A stretch of 64,000 bases of DNA from Salvelinus alpinus (GCF_045679555.1 NC_092096.1:29210364-29274363), one strand, 5' to 3'. Shown: positions 45,175-63,545, counted from the stretch's first letter. Translations and numbers: made by a program. Notes: generated by a model not told the origin, from the sequence alone.

Positions 45175-46308
45175 CTAACTCTTCCGGAGGCTGATGTCGG
45201 CGCTGGTCAACAGGGCAGACAGGGATGTGCTATCTGAGGCCTCCTCTCTTGTCAGAAGTAGGAAGGCCTCTCGACTGATCCCTAGCAGCTCACGAAGACC
45301 ACTGTTCTCCAGCTGCCCAAAAAAAACATGCATACATTTTTAACAGTATGTTTGAAATAGTAGTACTGTTAGTACTCAGTCAATGCTTTTAGTAAACAGT
45401 GAGAATAGAGACAACCTGTGTGACTCACCTCTAGTTGCTTGATCCTCTCCTCGTCTTCACACAACCTCCCCTCGTCCACTTCGATGGCCTTCCTCATCAC
45501 CGTAGCCATCTCGTTGATCTTGTCTATGTGCGCTTGCATTTCCTGCAGTCATAGAATATAAACAATATAAATATTTGCTTTGAACTTCCTCGATACAAGA
45601 AGAAAGGGTAGCTCCTGAGTGTGATGTGACACTAGAAGAGGGTGGGTCACTCACAGTGGTGTGCTGCTCCTTTAATTGGTTGACGATGGCTGGGTTGTCC
45701 TTCTTACTGGCCATGAGGAGTCTGAAGACCTGCTCCCTGTATTTTGTCATGATGAGCTCTATGGCCGACTGGTGTTCCTCCAGGGAGGTTCTCAACTCTG
45801 CAGGGAGAGAAGACATAGATACACACATTTCTATGGATTTATCCAGACAGGGTACTTTTTCAACTGGTAATATACCTGTTATGAAACCAGTAAATAGAGT
45901 AGCTTCATTTGTTTTTCAGCTTATCACACTCACTGCTCTACCTTTGTTTTCCTGCTGTAGGTCACGGATCTGCCGGTTTTCCTGCTGGATGCCCATGACG
46001 AGGCTGGAACGGGGCCGATGCCGGGCTACCTGGTTCAGCGATTCAATCTCCTCCTGATACTGCAAACAGATACACAGAACTCCAGTCAACTCAACAAAGG
46101 TCAGTTAAAGGCAAGTGTGTACCCTTTTCAACACCAATCAAAAGAGCTGCACCACCAGTGACATTGGCATTACCTGTTTCATGGCCTCCACCCTCTTGTT
46201 AAGGGACGTTGTCTGTTCGATAAGTACCTCCGCTGCATTGTCATGGTTGCGAAGTCTTTCCACCAGCGACTTGGCGTCTGACAATACATTTTCTAATGAA
46301 CACGTCAT
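45175..46308 (-). CDS. fgfr1op2: FGFR1 oncogene partner 2 homologue (SIKE family coiled-coil protein), five coding exons
   Basis: Exons in reading order: 46308-46174, 46059-45942, 45797-45655, 45542-45429, 45312-45175. All junctions are GT/AG and in phase, giving 215 residues. The start (MTCSLENVLSDAKSLVERLR) follows a CAG acceptor two bases upstream of the ATG, so the 5' UTR is spliced. The protein is nearly all charged coiled coil (RPRSSLVMGIQQENRQIRDL, EEHQSAIELIMTKYREQVF) and ends ADISLRKS, like the human protein. SIKE-family proteins associate with STRIPAK phosphatase complexes. The length equals the shorter mammalian isoform; the cassette exon of about 38 residues expected after EQHTT is absent, because the intron there is only 112 bp. 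It is convergent with tm7sf3 and divergent from med21. Confidence 0.93.
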
Positions 46309-46310
46309 CT

Positions 46311-47630
46311 CTGTTTGAAAAAGTACACTGGAAGGAAAATAAGGTTAAGATGCTGCTCCAAAGCGTCACCAAACATGAATACATCATTCAATTTCTCCCC
46401 CTTCTCCCTAGAATGTGCACTTGCTCACTGCCCCTCAAGGATTTGAAAGCATTAGATTGGTATAAGTATGTGCTAAACTTGAGGGAGATCCAACCATATT
46501 TATCAAATCAGTCCTAATGTAACTTAGAGGAAGACTTAAGATCTTAGGCAAAGTTGCATCTTGGCATCCAAGGCTACATCTTGGCATCCATTACATAAAT
46601 ACTTGGCATATGAACTTGTCAAAATGCATGGACTAAAATCCTGACAGAGTCACCATATCCAAACAATACAAAACATGATTTGACCTGGACCCTCATTCAT
46701 GTACCTTTACTGCCTAAGTAGCTCGCTAACTCGTATAATTTCCCGGTCAGCAGGGACGTATTCATTACGTAAACCGTTTACCCTTTAAGAAGCAAACAGA
46801 GACAAACAAGAGTTTCTACTGGACAATATAAGGAAGGTCCAGCCCCGTTTGCTTCCGTTTAGGAAACGTTTCACAATAGAATCGGCATAATGAATACGCC
46901 CCTGGTATACAGCTAACCTTCAGAGTTTCTGACTCTTTTTCCAGTGACTGACCAGTGGACACCAAAAGGATGTTTGCAAAGTATTCGAACAGGGTACTTT
47001 AGCTAGCTGATAATTACGACAGCCTACTGACTGTCGTAATCGGAATGATGTTGTTAGGCAGTTGTCAGTCAGATACTAGCTAGCGAATCAACAAGGTTAG
47101 CTAGCTACAGTAACTAGGTTAAATGCTACGGAAATCAGGTGAATCGGTCACTGAAAATACAAGCAAACAAAAGCTGCAAGAGTCTCATGTTGGTATTGTA
47201 TTTTCTGAAAAGTTGCTATACTTAGCTGTCAGAAGAAAAGTGAAATTACACATAAAACGAACCAATACTCGTAGATTTACCTTAGCGAGAAACTCCTTAG
47301 CCAAGCGGTACACTTCCTGTTGTTACTGCTGCAGTCTGGGAAATGTATGGGCACGTTCCGGATTCTTTAGATTACAAGCGCTGCGGTCAAACTGAATAGC
47401 CTCCCCTCCTTCTATATTCCAGTTAGGATAGCTAGGTCTATCAGACACTTTCCCCCAATCAGATACTGATTACATTACTTAACATCTCTGATGCTCCTTT
47501 TCCAGTTTTGTTTTCTTTCTTTGATTTTCTTTCACTGTGTGCGTTGTGTACTCCAACCTGTGGGTGGCAACAACACGCTAAGAAACGTTTAGTCTGCCCG
47601 GAAATCCAAGGAGTAGGAGAAACAACAAAG
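46311..47630. promoter_or_regulatory. Divergent spacer between fgfr1op2 and med21, probable shared promoter region
   Basis: fgfr1op2 leaves to the left and med21 to the right, with 1322 bp between the start codons. fgfr1op2's untranslated first exon should lie here, probably near 47280-47400, but its donor was not fixed. Near the med21 start there are ETS-like motifs (CCGGAAAT near 47599; CTTCCTG near 47311). A MITE sits at 46751-46904. A bidirectional promoter is inference from layout. Confidence 0.5.
46751..46904. mobile_element. Palindromic MITE in the fgfr1op2 5' region
   Basis: The left end CAGGGACGTATTCATTA is matched by the inverted right end TAATGAATACGCCCCTG. The interior is partly self-complementary (AAGCAAACAG against CCGTTTGCTT). 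It is about 154 bp without coding sequence. The pattern is a common salmonid interspersed repeat recalled from memory. Confidence 0.7.
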
Positions 47631-49504
47631 ATGGCGGACAGGCTAACGCAACTTCAAGATGCAGTCAATTCGGTATGATTTATTTTTTCATTTAGCTATT
47701 AGTACACCCCACAATTTTTTTCATGCTCAGCAAATTGTAATGGCACGTTTAGATTGACGTTTAGATTGACTGACTTAGTATTTGGAAGCGGACTAGGCTG
47801 ATTAATGACAGCTAGCTAGTTGGCTAAGTTCTCTTTATAGGTTCTCGGTTGCAAGGTTTGCTGAGCTAACTAACTTTAGCTACCTAACAAACAATCACGT
47901 TGTTTAATGTCTTATATTTGTGTTAAGTCAATATGCTCTCATGACAATATTTTTCTGACGTGTTTTTGATGTCTTTCAGCTTGCTGATCAGTTTTGCAAT
48001 GCAATCGGGGTGCTGCAGCAGTGTGCACCGCCAGCTTCGTTCAACAACATACAGACAGCAATCAACAAGGACCAGCCATCGAACCCCACTGAGGGTAAGG
48101 ACATGTCAGATATTAGATCGAAGTGGAATACCATTGGGGCCTGTTTGCCTTTGGGCCGGGCAACCTGAGTTCAAGACTTACACCCATCGTTTACTACAAA
48201 GCAAATGTTATTTGCGCCTAATACAACGGGTGTAGATCTTACAGTGAAATGCTTACATACAAGCCCTTAACCAACAATGCACTGGTGTCAGAAGTGGGTT
48301 GTACTACAGAAATAGAATCCGTGATTCTATTTCTATGATGTACTCTCATGTGATGCTGTTGGAGGCTAGGGTGGACATAGGAAGGCACTTGAAAGAAAGT
48401 TGGAATGCTTCCAGCTCTGAGGGGTTTGTATAAGGAACCTAGCAAATGTAAGTCTGTTACGACTTTTCCCAAGTTGGAGTAGTGGACAGTGTGTTTGCCT
48501 TCGGACAGGGTGACCCAAGTTCAAGACATACCCTTGCCATTCGCTTACATTGTTAGCCACCAGCAATGTGAAAGTCATTTTTGACACCTTGCTGATACTA
48601 ATGTAATTTTATGTTGCATAAATATAATACAATTTGACGGAAATAACGACTTTGACCGGACAGCGCTATTTGCATATGAAAAGTTTACGGATTACACCTT
48701 TAATTTGAAATGGGGTTGTTATTTCTTTCCCTAGAGTATGCCCAACTATTTGCTGCACTGATTGCCCGGACAGCTAAGGATGTGGACGTGCTGATTGACT
48801 CACTGCCTAGTGAGGAGTCCACAGCAGCTCTACAGGTATGTAGGTTGAATTTACTCCTGTGATTCAACAGGAGTGGAAAACCTCCAACTAGAGTGACATT
48901 CCCATCTTGAAAATTATTATAGTACATTCTTTCAAGTGAAAGCGATAGTTCACTTCTAATTCTGTATTGCTATACTCTTACTTTGGAAATAGTATATGGA
49001 TCCAGGGGAGGGCTGGCTGGAATCTGTAACTACTTTGGTTGCAATCCAAGTCAGACTTGTAAGTGGCTATCCTTAGCATTGGTTACCATAGCCCTGTCCC
49101 GGACATACAAACAAATAGCTTTGGTAAATCACCTTATAGGAAGTGTAGATGGGAATATTTACTCTCCACTCTCACTTTGGCACACATTACTTCAATGAGT
49201 TCACGCTCAAATAACTACAGTTTCTATACATTTTGTATGGAGATTTTATTGACTTTCTTCGCTCCCTCTTTTTCCCCTCGCCCCCTCTCATCTTTCTTGT
49301 CTTACTCCCTGCCCCTCTCCCTAGGCGGCCAGTCTGCGGCAGTTGGAGGAGGAGAATCATGATGCAGCGGCACGTCTCGAAGAGGTGGTATACCGAGGGG
49401 ACTTGCTACTGGAGAAGATCCAAAGCGCCCTGGCTGATATTGCTCAGTCACAACTTCGTACTCGCAGTGGAGGACCCAGCCAGACCACACCGCCTGAATC
49501 ATGA
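47631..49504 (+). CDS. med21: Mediator complex subunit 21, four exons, complete
   Basis: A small subunit of the Mediator middle module, which bridges transcription factors and RNA polymerase II; MED21 pairs with MED7 through a coiled coil. Exons: 47631-47672, 47980-48094, 48735-48835, 49325-49504. They join in phase to 145 residues (human about 144). The start [20 protein letters not shown] is the highly conserved N-terminus needed for general transcription. [20 protein letters not shown] and the helix [20 protein letters not shown] follow. A poly(A) signal AATAAA lies at 49587-49592, 83 bp after the stop. It is the plus-strand partner of a divergent pair with fgfr1op2. Confidence 0.96.
48236..48290. 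repeat. Small LINE-derived scrap in med21 intron 2
   Basis: The stretch TCTTACAGTGAAATGCTTAC followed by AAGCCCTTAACCAACAATGC matches a widespread salmonid LINE-derived repeat recalled from memory. It is short and of low consequence. Confidence 0.45.
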
Positions 49505-52500
49505 CCCCCACACATGGGGCAAAGACATTCTCACATCACTTTCTCACATAAATACACCAGAGGGTGCAAATGTGTACAGAAAATCAAATAAAGAGCCCAC
49601 TGGGTGGACCTGAACAGCTGACCTCTCAAGGATGTGAATCTATGGAAAATACTTCTCTCAATATGTGAGTGGAACATTGGGAAGTTGGTGCTTGGGGAAT
49701 TCAGTGAGGCAAGCCATGAACCCACATGTTCCTTTACACAAGGACCTTGAGTTCTGCCAGCAAGGAACTGTTTACTCTGTCCTTTTCTTAGCACACTCTA
49801 TTTTGGATTAAAAAAACACTGCTCGGGTGTCAACATCTGCTGTCATTTTCTTAACCCTGGTTATTTTGAGGATGCTAGTTAAGGGTCTGCTGACTGCTGT
49901 TGGTAGCCATTTTTGTACATACTGAAAGCAGCTGGTAAAAGGAACAACAATCCTAAATTGATAGAAGCCCATTTTGCATGCTGCATGCCAACAAATAATA
50001 GCCCTTTACAAGCAAGCCCTGTTGTTTTAGAAAGTCAGGTTTTGTATTATTTTATACCAATTTTTTAATCAACAGTTTATTTCAAGGCATAAATGGCATT
50101 TTAAAAGTAAGTCGACTGTTTGCATTTCATGTGGAATGTTAGTGCTTGTTTAATGTTTTGTATTTTGATATGCAACAGACAAACCTTGGCCCCACAGAAA
50201 GATGGCTTTCAGAATGCCCTTGAATTGAAAGTGTTTTTTTAGTCTTATATACTAAGGGGATTCGATTGAGCAGCCCGGGTTGACCCAGCTATATCTCCTA
50301 ACGTGACTGGGCGAACTCTTGAGTGAGGTGCACCCTGCTCAAATCGAACGGTAATCTGCACAGCTCGTGATATTGTCAACATTGTGCATCATTGAGAAAC
50401 ATGTATCATAAAATATGTTTGAATTCAACTAGTTTTCATTGGGATGGCAGATGAAGCCTTTTAATCAAAAGCAATCCATTTGGCATGTGAAAAGACAATC
50501 CTACTCATTACTACACATGCTTAACCTACATCCCTTTTGTTTTCAGTAGCCCAGTTCCAAAACGAATGCATCAAAGCTAACCCGATTCACCCGGGACATT
50601 GATAAAACTCCCTCACTAGCTGGGAAACCGGCCTTCAACGTTTAATTGAAGTGAGAAGTGTTCCAGAGGCTGACTACATTGCAGTCCTATCATCGTTAAA
50701 CCATTCCCTGTAATGTACTGTATTTTCAATTACTACAATGTAGGCGGCCTGGAACGCAACCATGCTCAGGGTAAACCGGTGGACCGACCTGAAAAAAAGG
50801 CATATTACTTTCCTCTGATTGGTAGATAGCTAGGTTACGTCCCCCCAATATTTCCACGACCGATTGCTTAAAATAAGCATTTATTTCATTTTATCTTCTA
50901 TTGGCTAATCTCGGTGTCATTTCTGTAGCATGTACTTGCGTGGAGTAAGCGTTATGTTTTTAGTGCATCCATTCTGGGACTAATTGGCTATTTTACTATT
51001 TACAGGGAGAGTTGAGGTCGAAGATGGATGAATGGAGATGAGCAACGCTTACCAAACCCTTGTACTGTTAGTCTTGTTAAATATCAAAAATAGTTGTCAT
51101 TGACTCAAGTCTTTTATTTTCTCCATACACAGTCAGTGTTTGCAGTGTGTGTATCTAGTTAACGTTAGATAGCTAGTAACGTTACATAACGTCGAGTCTT
51201 TCCCCTCATTCCCTAGCCAAATTTACGGACCTAAATTCTGTCATATTGGAGCAGGGCTGGGCAGCTAGCCTAGCCATCAATTGAATCTGGAGCAGGATAC
51301 AGAGGTGGGTAAAAGCTATTATTAAATCCAAGTCTGGATAGTTTTTACATTATGGTCAACGTCGATCAGCAACTATCAAGACATAGACAGCCTACACCTA
51401 GCCTAGATGTCAAATTGCAATGACAGCATTCAATACAGTTATCTTCTCGTTGGCAGACTTGTTTCGTTGCATGCATACCTGTGGTTTTGTCATGTTTACG
51501 TCTGTTACGCAACCCAATGCACAAATCATGGCAATGACGTGTTCATCATCACCTGCTCGTACAGTCCTTATTATTAACACTGGCGCCACATAAGCAGCGT
51601 CCTCATCATGGGCATCTTATAGACCTTGAGTAATTGGAATTGAGTGAAATAACATGTCCTTACATTCCAATGTTGCGTCTACGTCCAATCGTTTTCTATT
51701 TTGGATTTATCTATGTATCAAATTCAATAGTTAAACATTCTCAAATAACAATGGGACCTCTGAAGCACTGGTTTCAAATCAAACATCACAATTCACAAGC
51801 TTTGGTAAGGCCATCAGAAATATCCCTATTTCAATCATGCCTGAATAGTGATGAGATACAGAATGTCTGAAATCCACAAAACAAAGGACATTACTACTAG
51901 TACTAACTACTAGCTTAAATCTCAGGAAAATACAATATGTCATTGTTGCTAAATTGATATACCTAATAGTATAGGCAACCGGAGTAGGAGCCTGGTGCAC
52001 AACTCATGAAAACAGGCATTGGAAATTGTTGTGATTCATTGGACTGGTACATGAGCTCAACCCTATGGACCAGTCCCCCAAGACACTATTCCTCACTGCC
52101 TATTGAAATGTTTCTGAGGGCATGGAGCTTGGTGTTGTTCTTGGCTGTGTGTATGTGTCCCAGACAGTCCCCCTCCCTCTGGCATCATGACTGGGTCTTT
52201 TCATGCTGAAGGGGAGTTGCTTCCTGTCTGGTGCTGACTCACAGGGTGGAGACCACTTGGTTTCTTGATTGCATGTTTAACGTTCTTTTTTTGCACTGCA
52301 CACAATGGCCCCTCTCTCTCTCTGCACCTGTCTTTCAAGAAAGAGTGAACTTGCATCAAATCAACGTTTTTTGGTTACGTACACAGTTTAGCAGATGTTA
52401 TAGCAGGTGCAGCAAAATGCTTATGTTACTAGCACCTAAAAATGCAGTAAGATGTCAAGCAAGAACATAAATAATACAAGATTTTAACAAGCAATAAAGA

Positions 52501-52891
52501 AATATCCGAATGGATCCAATTAACCTAACAACCCAAATAGCACTGTAACAGTAATCCAAATGAACAACCCAAATAGCACTAACAGTCATCCAAATGCAAT
52601 CTATACGCATCTACACCGGAGGAATTTACATAAGGTATACTAAGAATAGGTACAGCAGTAACATTAGATGTTTTAGTGTGGGCATAACTGGTCTGTATTA
52701 TGCAAAGACAAGTTAAAACAGGCTCCTCACTGCTAGTAATAGACAGTAGCGATATAATGTCTCTCAGATATTACTCAACTGGAACTAAAAACTATTGGAT
52801 GTACAGTAGGCTTATGTTGAATATCAGTACATGTGTATTGGGCCTCAGTCACTCAGTGTTGTCATTATTTCCCTTTGCTCTACAGGATAGT
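49505..52891. other. med21 3' UTR, spacer and 5' region of stk38l
   Basis: The med21 3' UTR runs to just past 49592 by its poly(A) signal. From there to about 50900 no gene is recognised; a possible small palindrome with ends GATTCGATTGAGCA / TGCTCAAATCGAAC lies at about 50259-50350. The region around 50900-51310 is where an untranslated first exon of stk38l is expected, possibly ending at the AG/GTGGGT near 51305. The first coding exon follows a CAG acceptor at 52885. A LINE-tail scrap lies at about 52375-52720. Confidence 0.4.
52375..52720. repeat. LINE 3'-end scrap upstream of stk38l
   Basis: The stretch beginning GTACACAGTTTAGCAGATGT and GGTGCAGCAAAATGCTTATG resembles a widespread salmonid LINE 3' end recalled from memory. 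Within it a short segment (AACAACCCAAATAGCACT) is locally duplicated near 52528 and 52564. No coding part remains. Confidence 0.4.
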
Positions 52892-58548
<5,657 letters not shown>

Positions 58549-60068
58549 GATGAGGAGGCCATGAGGGAAATGGGAGAGACAATGTAGACACAGGGTTGGG
58601 CGGTAAACACCTGCTGTGCTGAAAGCACAGGATCAAGAATGATGATGATGAGGAGGAGGTTCTTGGCTTCATGCTTCACCGGGGTTTTCCTGCTTGGCCA
58701 CATCCATTGGGGCACCAACGGCAAGGGATATAAATAATACATGTATGTATTTTGTCTTAGGCCTTGCTTGGGCTGTTAAAGGGGAAGTTTGTGTTTTACA
58801 ACCTGATGTTAGATGGTTCCTCAACCTGAAAAAAACTGAACTTCCCCTTTGAAGTGACTACTACTAGGTGACTAAATCAACGGGCGCGTTCTTCTGCCCA
58901 GGCGTTACTGAAGTGTGCCAGATCTTACAACACTTGGATAGGTATTTTACCTATTGGCTAACCACATGTTATAGCAATCTGGTGTCCGAAGGCATAGTCG
59001 ATGACGAGGTACGCAACCATTGGTTGATGAAACGTCTGAGCAGGGGAACGCGACCATCATATCTGCATGTTTACACACTGATTTGCAGGGTCTAAAACGC
59101 TGGAGAAGGACTGCCCCACACACAGGGTATTCGTTTGGGGTTATCCTAGTGACCTCATGTATGACTGCAGAAAAATGCATGTAGTTAATGTTAAGTAAAC
59201 GTTGTTTGCTGAACTTGTAGGTATAAAAAGTTCTAACGTTTCAAGTCTTTTATGGTTGCCATGTTAGCCAAAAAGTTTCATGCTAGTTACAATGCAAATA
59301 GTAATCCTTCCGTCATGGAACGTTCGCTGCTAACATGGAATATGGTGAGCCATCCGTACATGTATCTATGGCTCTGGGATTAATCCATTGTGATGTCTAT
59401 TCAATGCCTTGATAATCTGGAATTTAATAGCTCAAAATTATTTAATGTAATGTAGAAGCAGATTTGTTTTTGCAAGTTAGAGGACAAGTCATGGATGTCA
59501 ATGGAAATTCAATGCTACTAATACTTAAAGGTTGCAATATGATGTAGATGCAGAAAGTAAACAGTATATTGGATCAATTTCCGCAACAACTAAGAGCGTT
59601 GAAGCGTGATACTCAACTTCTCTGCTTTTTTTTGGTCGCGTGGCTACCACGCTGTATATGGTATGAAGCGAACCCGTGCAGATGCTGTGTGTGACTGCGG
59701 GAGAGCAACATTGCGTCATTTTGCTGAGTCTAACTTTACATTAGTTACATTTCTGTTCAAATTTATTGACAAAGATATCAGATGGCACTTTTTTTTTTTT
59801 TAAAGAACATTGGAAATCATGTTTGATCTCCACTTCACATCGCTCCCCAAAATGCATCCATTTAAGTTAGGAACTACATTTTCAATTACATGTACTTTTT
59901 TTATAGTAAACATTTACTCAACTTTAGTGACCACCCACTGTGGGTGATGTCATAAAAATAGATATTCAAACGTAAGGGTCAAACATTTCAGCGATTCCGA
60001 TTTAGTTGTGCACCTCAGCACAACTTGCATATCCAATAATCTAAACTTGTGTAATGTTGCCCTGGCTA
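58549..60068. other. stk38l 3' UTR and spacer
   Basis: No clear AATAAA follows the stop within about 300 bp, so the 3' UTR end is not placed. At 58779-58852 a short hairpin-like element has ends AAAGGGGAAGTTTGTG and AACTTCCCCTTTG, a probable tiny MITE. The rest shows no gene. The sequence before Tc1-E ends in TA at 60067-60068. Confidence 0.45.
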
Positions 60069-61600
60069 CAGTTCCTTCCAAAAGTATTCATCCCCTTTGG
60101 CGTTTTTCCTATTTTGTTGCATTACAACCTGTAATTTAAATTGATTTTTATTTGGATTTCATGTAATGGACATACACAAAATAGTCCAAATTGGTAAAGT
60201 GAAATGAAAAAAATAACTTGTTTAAAAAAACGTCAAAGTGGTGCGTGCATATGTATTCTCACCCTTTGCAATGAAGCCCCTGAATAAGATCTGGTGCAAC
60301 CAATTACCTTCAGAAATCACATAATTAGTTAGATTGCAAACATGTGGACTTTAAGTGTCACATGATCTGTCACATGATGTCAGTATATAGACACCTGTTC
60401 GGAAAGGCCACAGAGTCTGCAACACCACTAAGCAAGCGGCGCAATGAAGACCAAGGAGCGCTCCAAACAGGTCAGGGACAAAGTTGTGGAGAAGTACAGA
60501 TCAGGGTTGAGTTATTTAAGAAAAATCTGAAACTTTGAACATCCCACGGAGCTCAATTATTAAAAAATGGAAAGAAAATGGCACCACAACAAACCTGCCA
60601 AGAGAGGGCTGCCCACCAAAACTCACGGACCAGGCAAGGAGGGCATTAATCAGAGAGGCAACAGAGACCAAAGACAACATTGAAGGAGCTGCAAAGCTCT
60701 ACAACGGAGATTGGAGTATCTGTCCATAGGACCACTTTAAGCCGTACACCCCACAGAACTGGGCTTTATGGAAGAGTGGCCAGAAAAAAAACATTGCTTA
60801 AAGAAAAGAATAAGCGAACACATTTGGTGTTCGCCAAAAGGCATGTGGGAGACTCCCCAAACATATGGAAGAAGGTACTCTGGTCAGATGAGACTAAAAT
60901 GTAGCTTTTTGGCCATCAAGGAAAAATACCTCCCATCACCCCAAGGACACCATCCCCACAGTGAAGCATGGTGGTGGCAGCATCATGCTGTGGGGATGTT
61001 TTTCATCGGCAGGGACTGGGAAACTGGTCAGAATTGAAGGAATGATGGATGGCGCTAAATACAGGGAAATTCTTGAGGGAAACCTGCTTCAGTCTTCCAG
61101 AGATTTGAGACTGGGACGGAGGTTCACCTTCCAGCAGGACAATGACCCTAAGCATGCTGCTAAAGCAACACTTGAGTGGTTTAAGGGGAAACATTTAAAT
61201 GTCTTGGAATGGCCTAGTCAAAGCCCAGACCTCAATCCAATAGAGAATCTGTGGTATGACTTAAAGATTGCTGTACACCCATCCAACTTGAAAGAGCTGT
61301 AGCAGTTTTGCCTTGAAGAATGGGCAAAAATCCCAGTGGCTATATGTGCCAAGCTTATAGAGACACCCCAAGGGACTTGCAGCTGTAATTGCTGCAAAAG
61401 GTGGCTCTACAAAGTATTGGCTTTGGGGGGGTGAATAGGTATGCACGCTCAAGTTTTGTTTTTTTGTCTTATTTCTTGTTTGTTTCACACACACAAATAT
61501 TTTGCATCTTCAAAGTGTTAGGCATGTTGTGTAAATCAAATTTATACAAACTCCAGGTTGTAAGACAACAAAATGGGGTAAATACTTTCCCAAGACACTG
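60069..61600 (+). mobile_element. Tc1-E, full-length but broken Tc1-like transposon
   Basis: The 1532 bp element is bounded by TA (60067-60068 and 61601-61602). The left end CAGTTCCTTCCAAAAGTATT and the right end inverse CAGTGTCTTGGGAAAGTATT are diverged inverted repeats. One transposase reading direction is on the plus strand. The many lesions mark it as older than Tc1-A. Confidence 0.9.
60444..61440 (+). pseudogene. Tc1-E transposase, several breaks
   Basis: From ATG 60444 (MKTKERSKQVRDKVVEKYRS) the frame stops at a TGA near 60528. The next piece (60535-60660) carries IIKKWKENGTTTNLPREG and LTDQARRALIREAT. Frames change again near 60665, and the following piece ends at a TAG at 60902-60904 after LWSDETKM (first Asp). 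About 15 codons expected after LFGHQG are missing near 60920. The last piece (60961-61302) is [26 protein letters not shown] (second Asp) and [15 protein letters not shown] (Glu), then a TAG at 61300-61302. At least five lesions. Confidence 0.85.
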
Positions 61601-62156
61601 TATCTGGCACAGGTCAAAGTTCAAATGCTATGTGATCTGGAGCAGGTGTAAATTCAATGTATTAAATTATTTATTTTGACCCTGAACAAATTGATAAATC
61701 TCCAAATGTTTGCAGAAGTTAACACCCAAACACACCACAAATTAGGATGCATCATGTGTTAATGAGCAATTAAAGTGTTGATAACTAAAACGAAATACCT
61801 CAAATATAACAATGCTAGAAGATACCCGTAGACTTCCAGTCATTGCGCTAACGCTAGTTAGCATTAACTTGCGAAACTACCTCTAACTTCCTTCATACTG
61901 GACACAGACATAAAAAGGGTATCCAGGACTTCATCTGACTCTGGGTAAGTAGATAAAGGGCCTCATTGCCAAAATCCTGAAGTATCCCTTTAACTTGTAA
62001 ATGATTCAAGAATGGAAATAAAAACGAATTGTTTACATAGAGAAGAAGAGTTAAGGTAACTTTTTCATAAAAGGTAGTTTAACTCAAATTCATTATTTGA
62101 TGCATTTGTTCATTCTTAACTTGATTTGTCTTTCACCGGAACATGTTACAAATATA

Positions 62157-62313
62157 TTAAAGGGATAGGTCACCCAAATTACAAAATTGCACATTGGTTA
62201 CCTTACCCTTAAGCAGTCTAAGCTTTGGTTTTAATTTCCTGGCACTGTTACCAAATGTTAATGTTTTAGCATTTGTGGCACAAATAACTGTAATTTGGGT
62301 GAACTATCCCTTT
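62157..62313. mobile_element. MITE with AAAGGGATAGGTCACCC termini
   Basis: The left end TTAAAGGGATAGGTCACCCA is matched by the inverted right end TGGGTGAACTATCCCTTT. About 157 bp without coding sequence. A TTAA at the left suggests a piggyBac-type origin; on the right the adjoining SINE obscures the flank. Confidence 0.75.
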
Positions 62314-62500
62314 TTATTTAACTATGCAAGTCCAGTTAAGAACAAATTCTTATTTACAATGACGGCCTATCGGGGAACAGTTGGTTAACTGCCTTGTTCA
62401 GGGGCAGAAAGACAGATTTGTACCTTGTCAGCTCGGGGATTCGATCCAGCAATATTTCGGTTACTGGCCCAACGCTCTAACCACTAGGCTACCTGCCGCA
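62314..62500 (-). mobile_element. tRNA-derived SINE, HpaI type
   Basis: On the minus strand it reads TGCGGCAGGTAGCCTAGTGG (A box), then GGATCGAATCCCCGAGCTGA (B box), then the body and the LINE-like tail TAAGAACAAATTTGTTC-type region ending AGTTAAATAAAA. It lies directly against the MITE at 62157-62313 without spacer. Confidence 0.9.
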
Positions 62501-63378
62501 AGATTATTATAATTTTTTGGTGAAAAGGCACCCAAGCATCGATCATCATGTCACCAGAATAAAACCCTCAGTGTCTATTGGAAAGGAGCATCAAGCTCAT
62601 CACTGTTCACTTTCACTACGGGTGGAATTCATCCTAATTTATTTCATCTGTAGCATATAAACTGCATGTTTTCCCGAGTCGTGGTGGGAGGACCACACAA
62701 TATCATCGCGTGACTCCAAATTTACTTCGAATGATGTTTATTATAGCAATACGTGCCCATAAAGGAGTTTCCACCGCCATTTATAGCATAATTCATTTTA
62801 TCTGCACAAAGATCGCCTATTGTCTACAGTGTTTTGTAGACATGTGTCGTCACATTTTTTATTCAACATGTACTTTACTCGCGTAAAAAGGTTGGATGGA
62901 AACCTGGTTAGTAACATATTATTTCCCACCCCAAAAAATCCTGTGAGGTATGTGCAAGTGTTTTAATGAACCCTGTTTTCTATTCCTGGGAAAGGAGATT
63001 GCAAGAGGATTTCCTTGGATGGAAGACTTGATTTCCATCAGAGTAAATCATTAGTTGTAATATCTTTCACAGCAAACAGCAGTATATTCCATAGGTACAA
63101 TCTCATAATATAGGCTACTCTGAATTATGGTCTTGAAGACAGTTGGACTAAGCGATTGTAGTGGATATTGTATAACTGCAATATATACTTGCAATAGATT
63201 GCTTGTTTGTTACATTTATAATCACTGTTTTTATTAAATAGTTAGGTAGCCACATAGAGGATATGACTGAACTGGAAGCCTAACGTGATGTATATATTTC
63301 ACTAGGGGATAAATGGTAATGACTGAGTGTACCTCGCCAAAACCAAATGAACTTGATCTAATGACCTCAGTCAAAGAA

Positions 63379-63545
63379 GGTCTTACACAGGCAGGCCAAT
63401 TCTGATATTTTTCCCACTAATTAGTCTTTTGACCACACACATTAGATATTTTCACATCATATATTTATCAGAGATTATCTGATTGGTTAAAAAAAATACA
63501 TGTGTGAAAAAATTATCAGAATTGGTCTGCCTGTGTAAACGCAGC
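63379..63545. mobile_element. MITE with TTACACAGGCAG termini
   Basis: Left TTACACAGGCAGGCCAATTC and right GAATTGGTCTGCCTGTGTAA are inverted copies. The interior is also partly palindromic (CTTTTGACC, GATTGGTTAA). About 165 bp without coding sequence. Confidence 0.75.
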
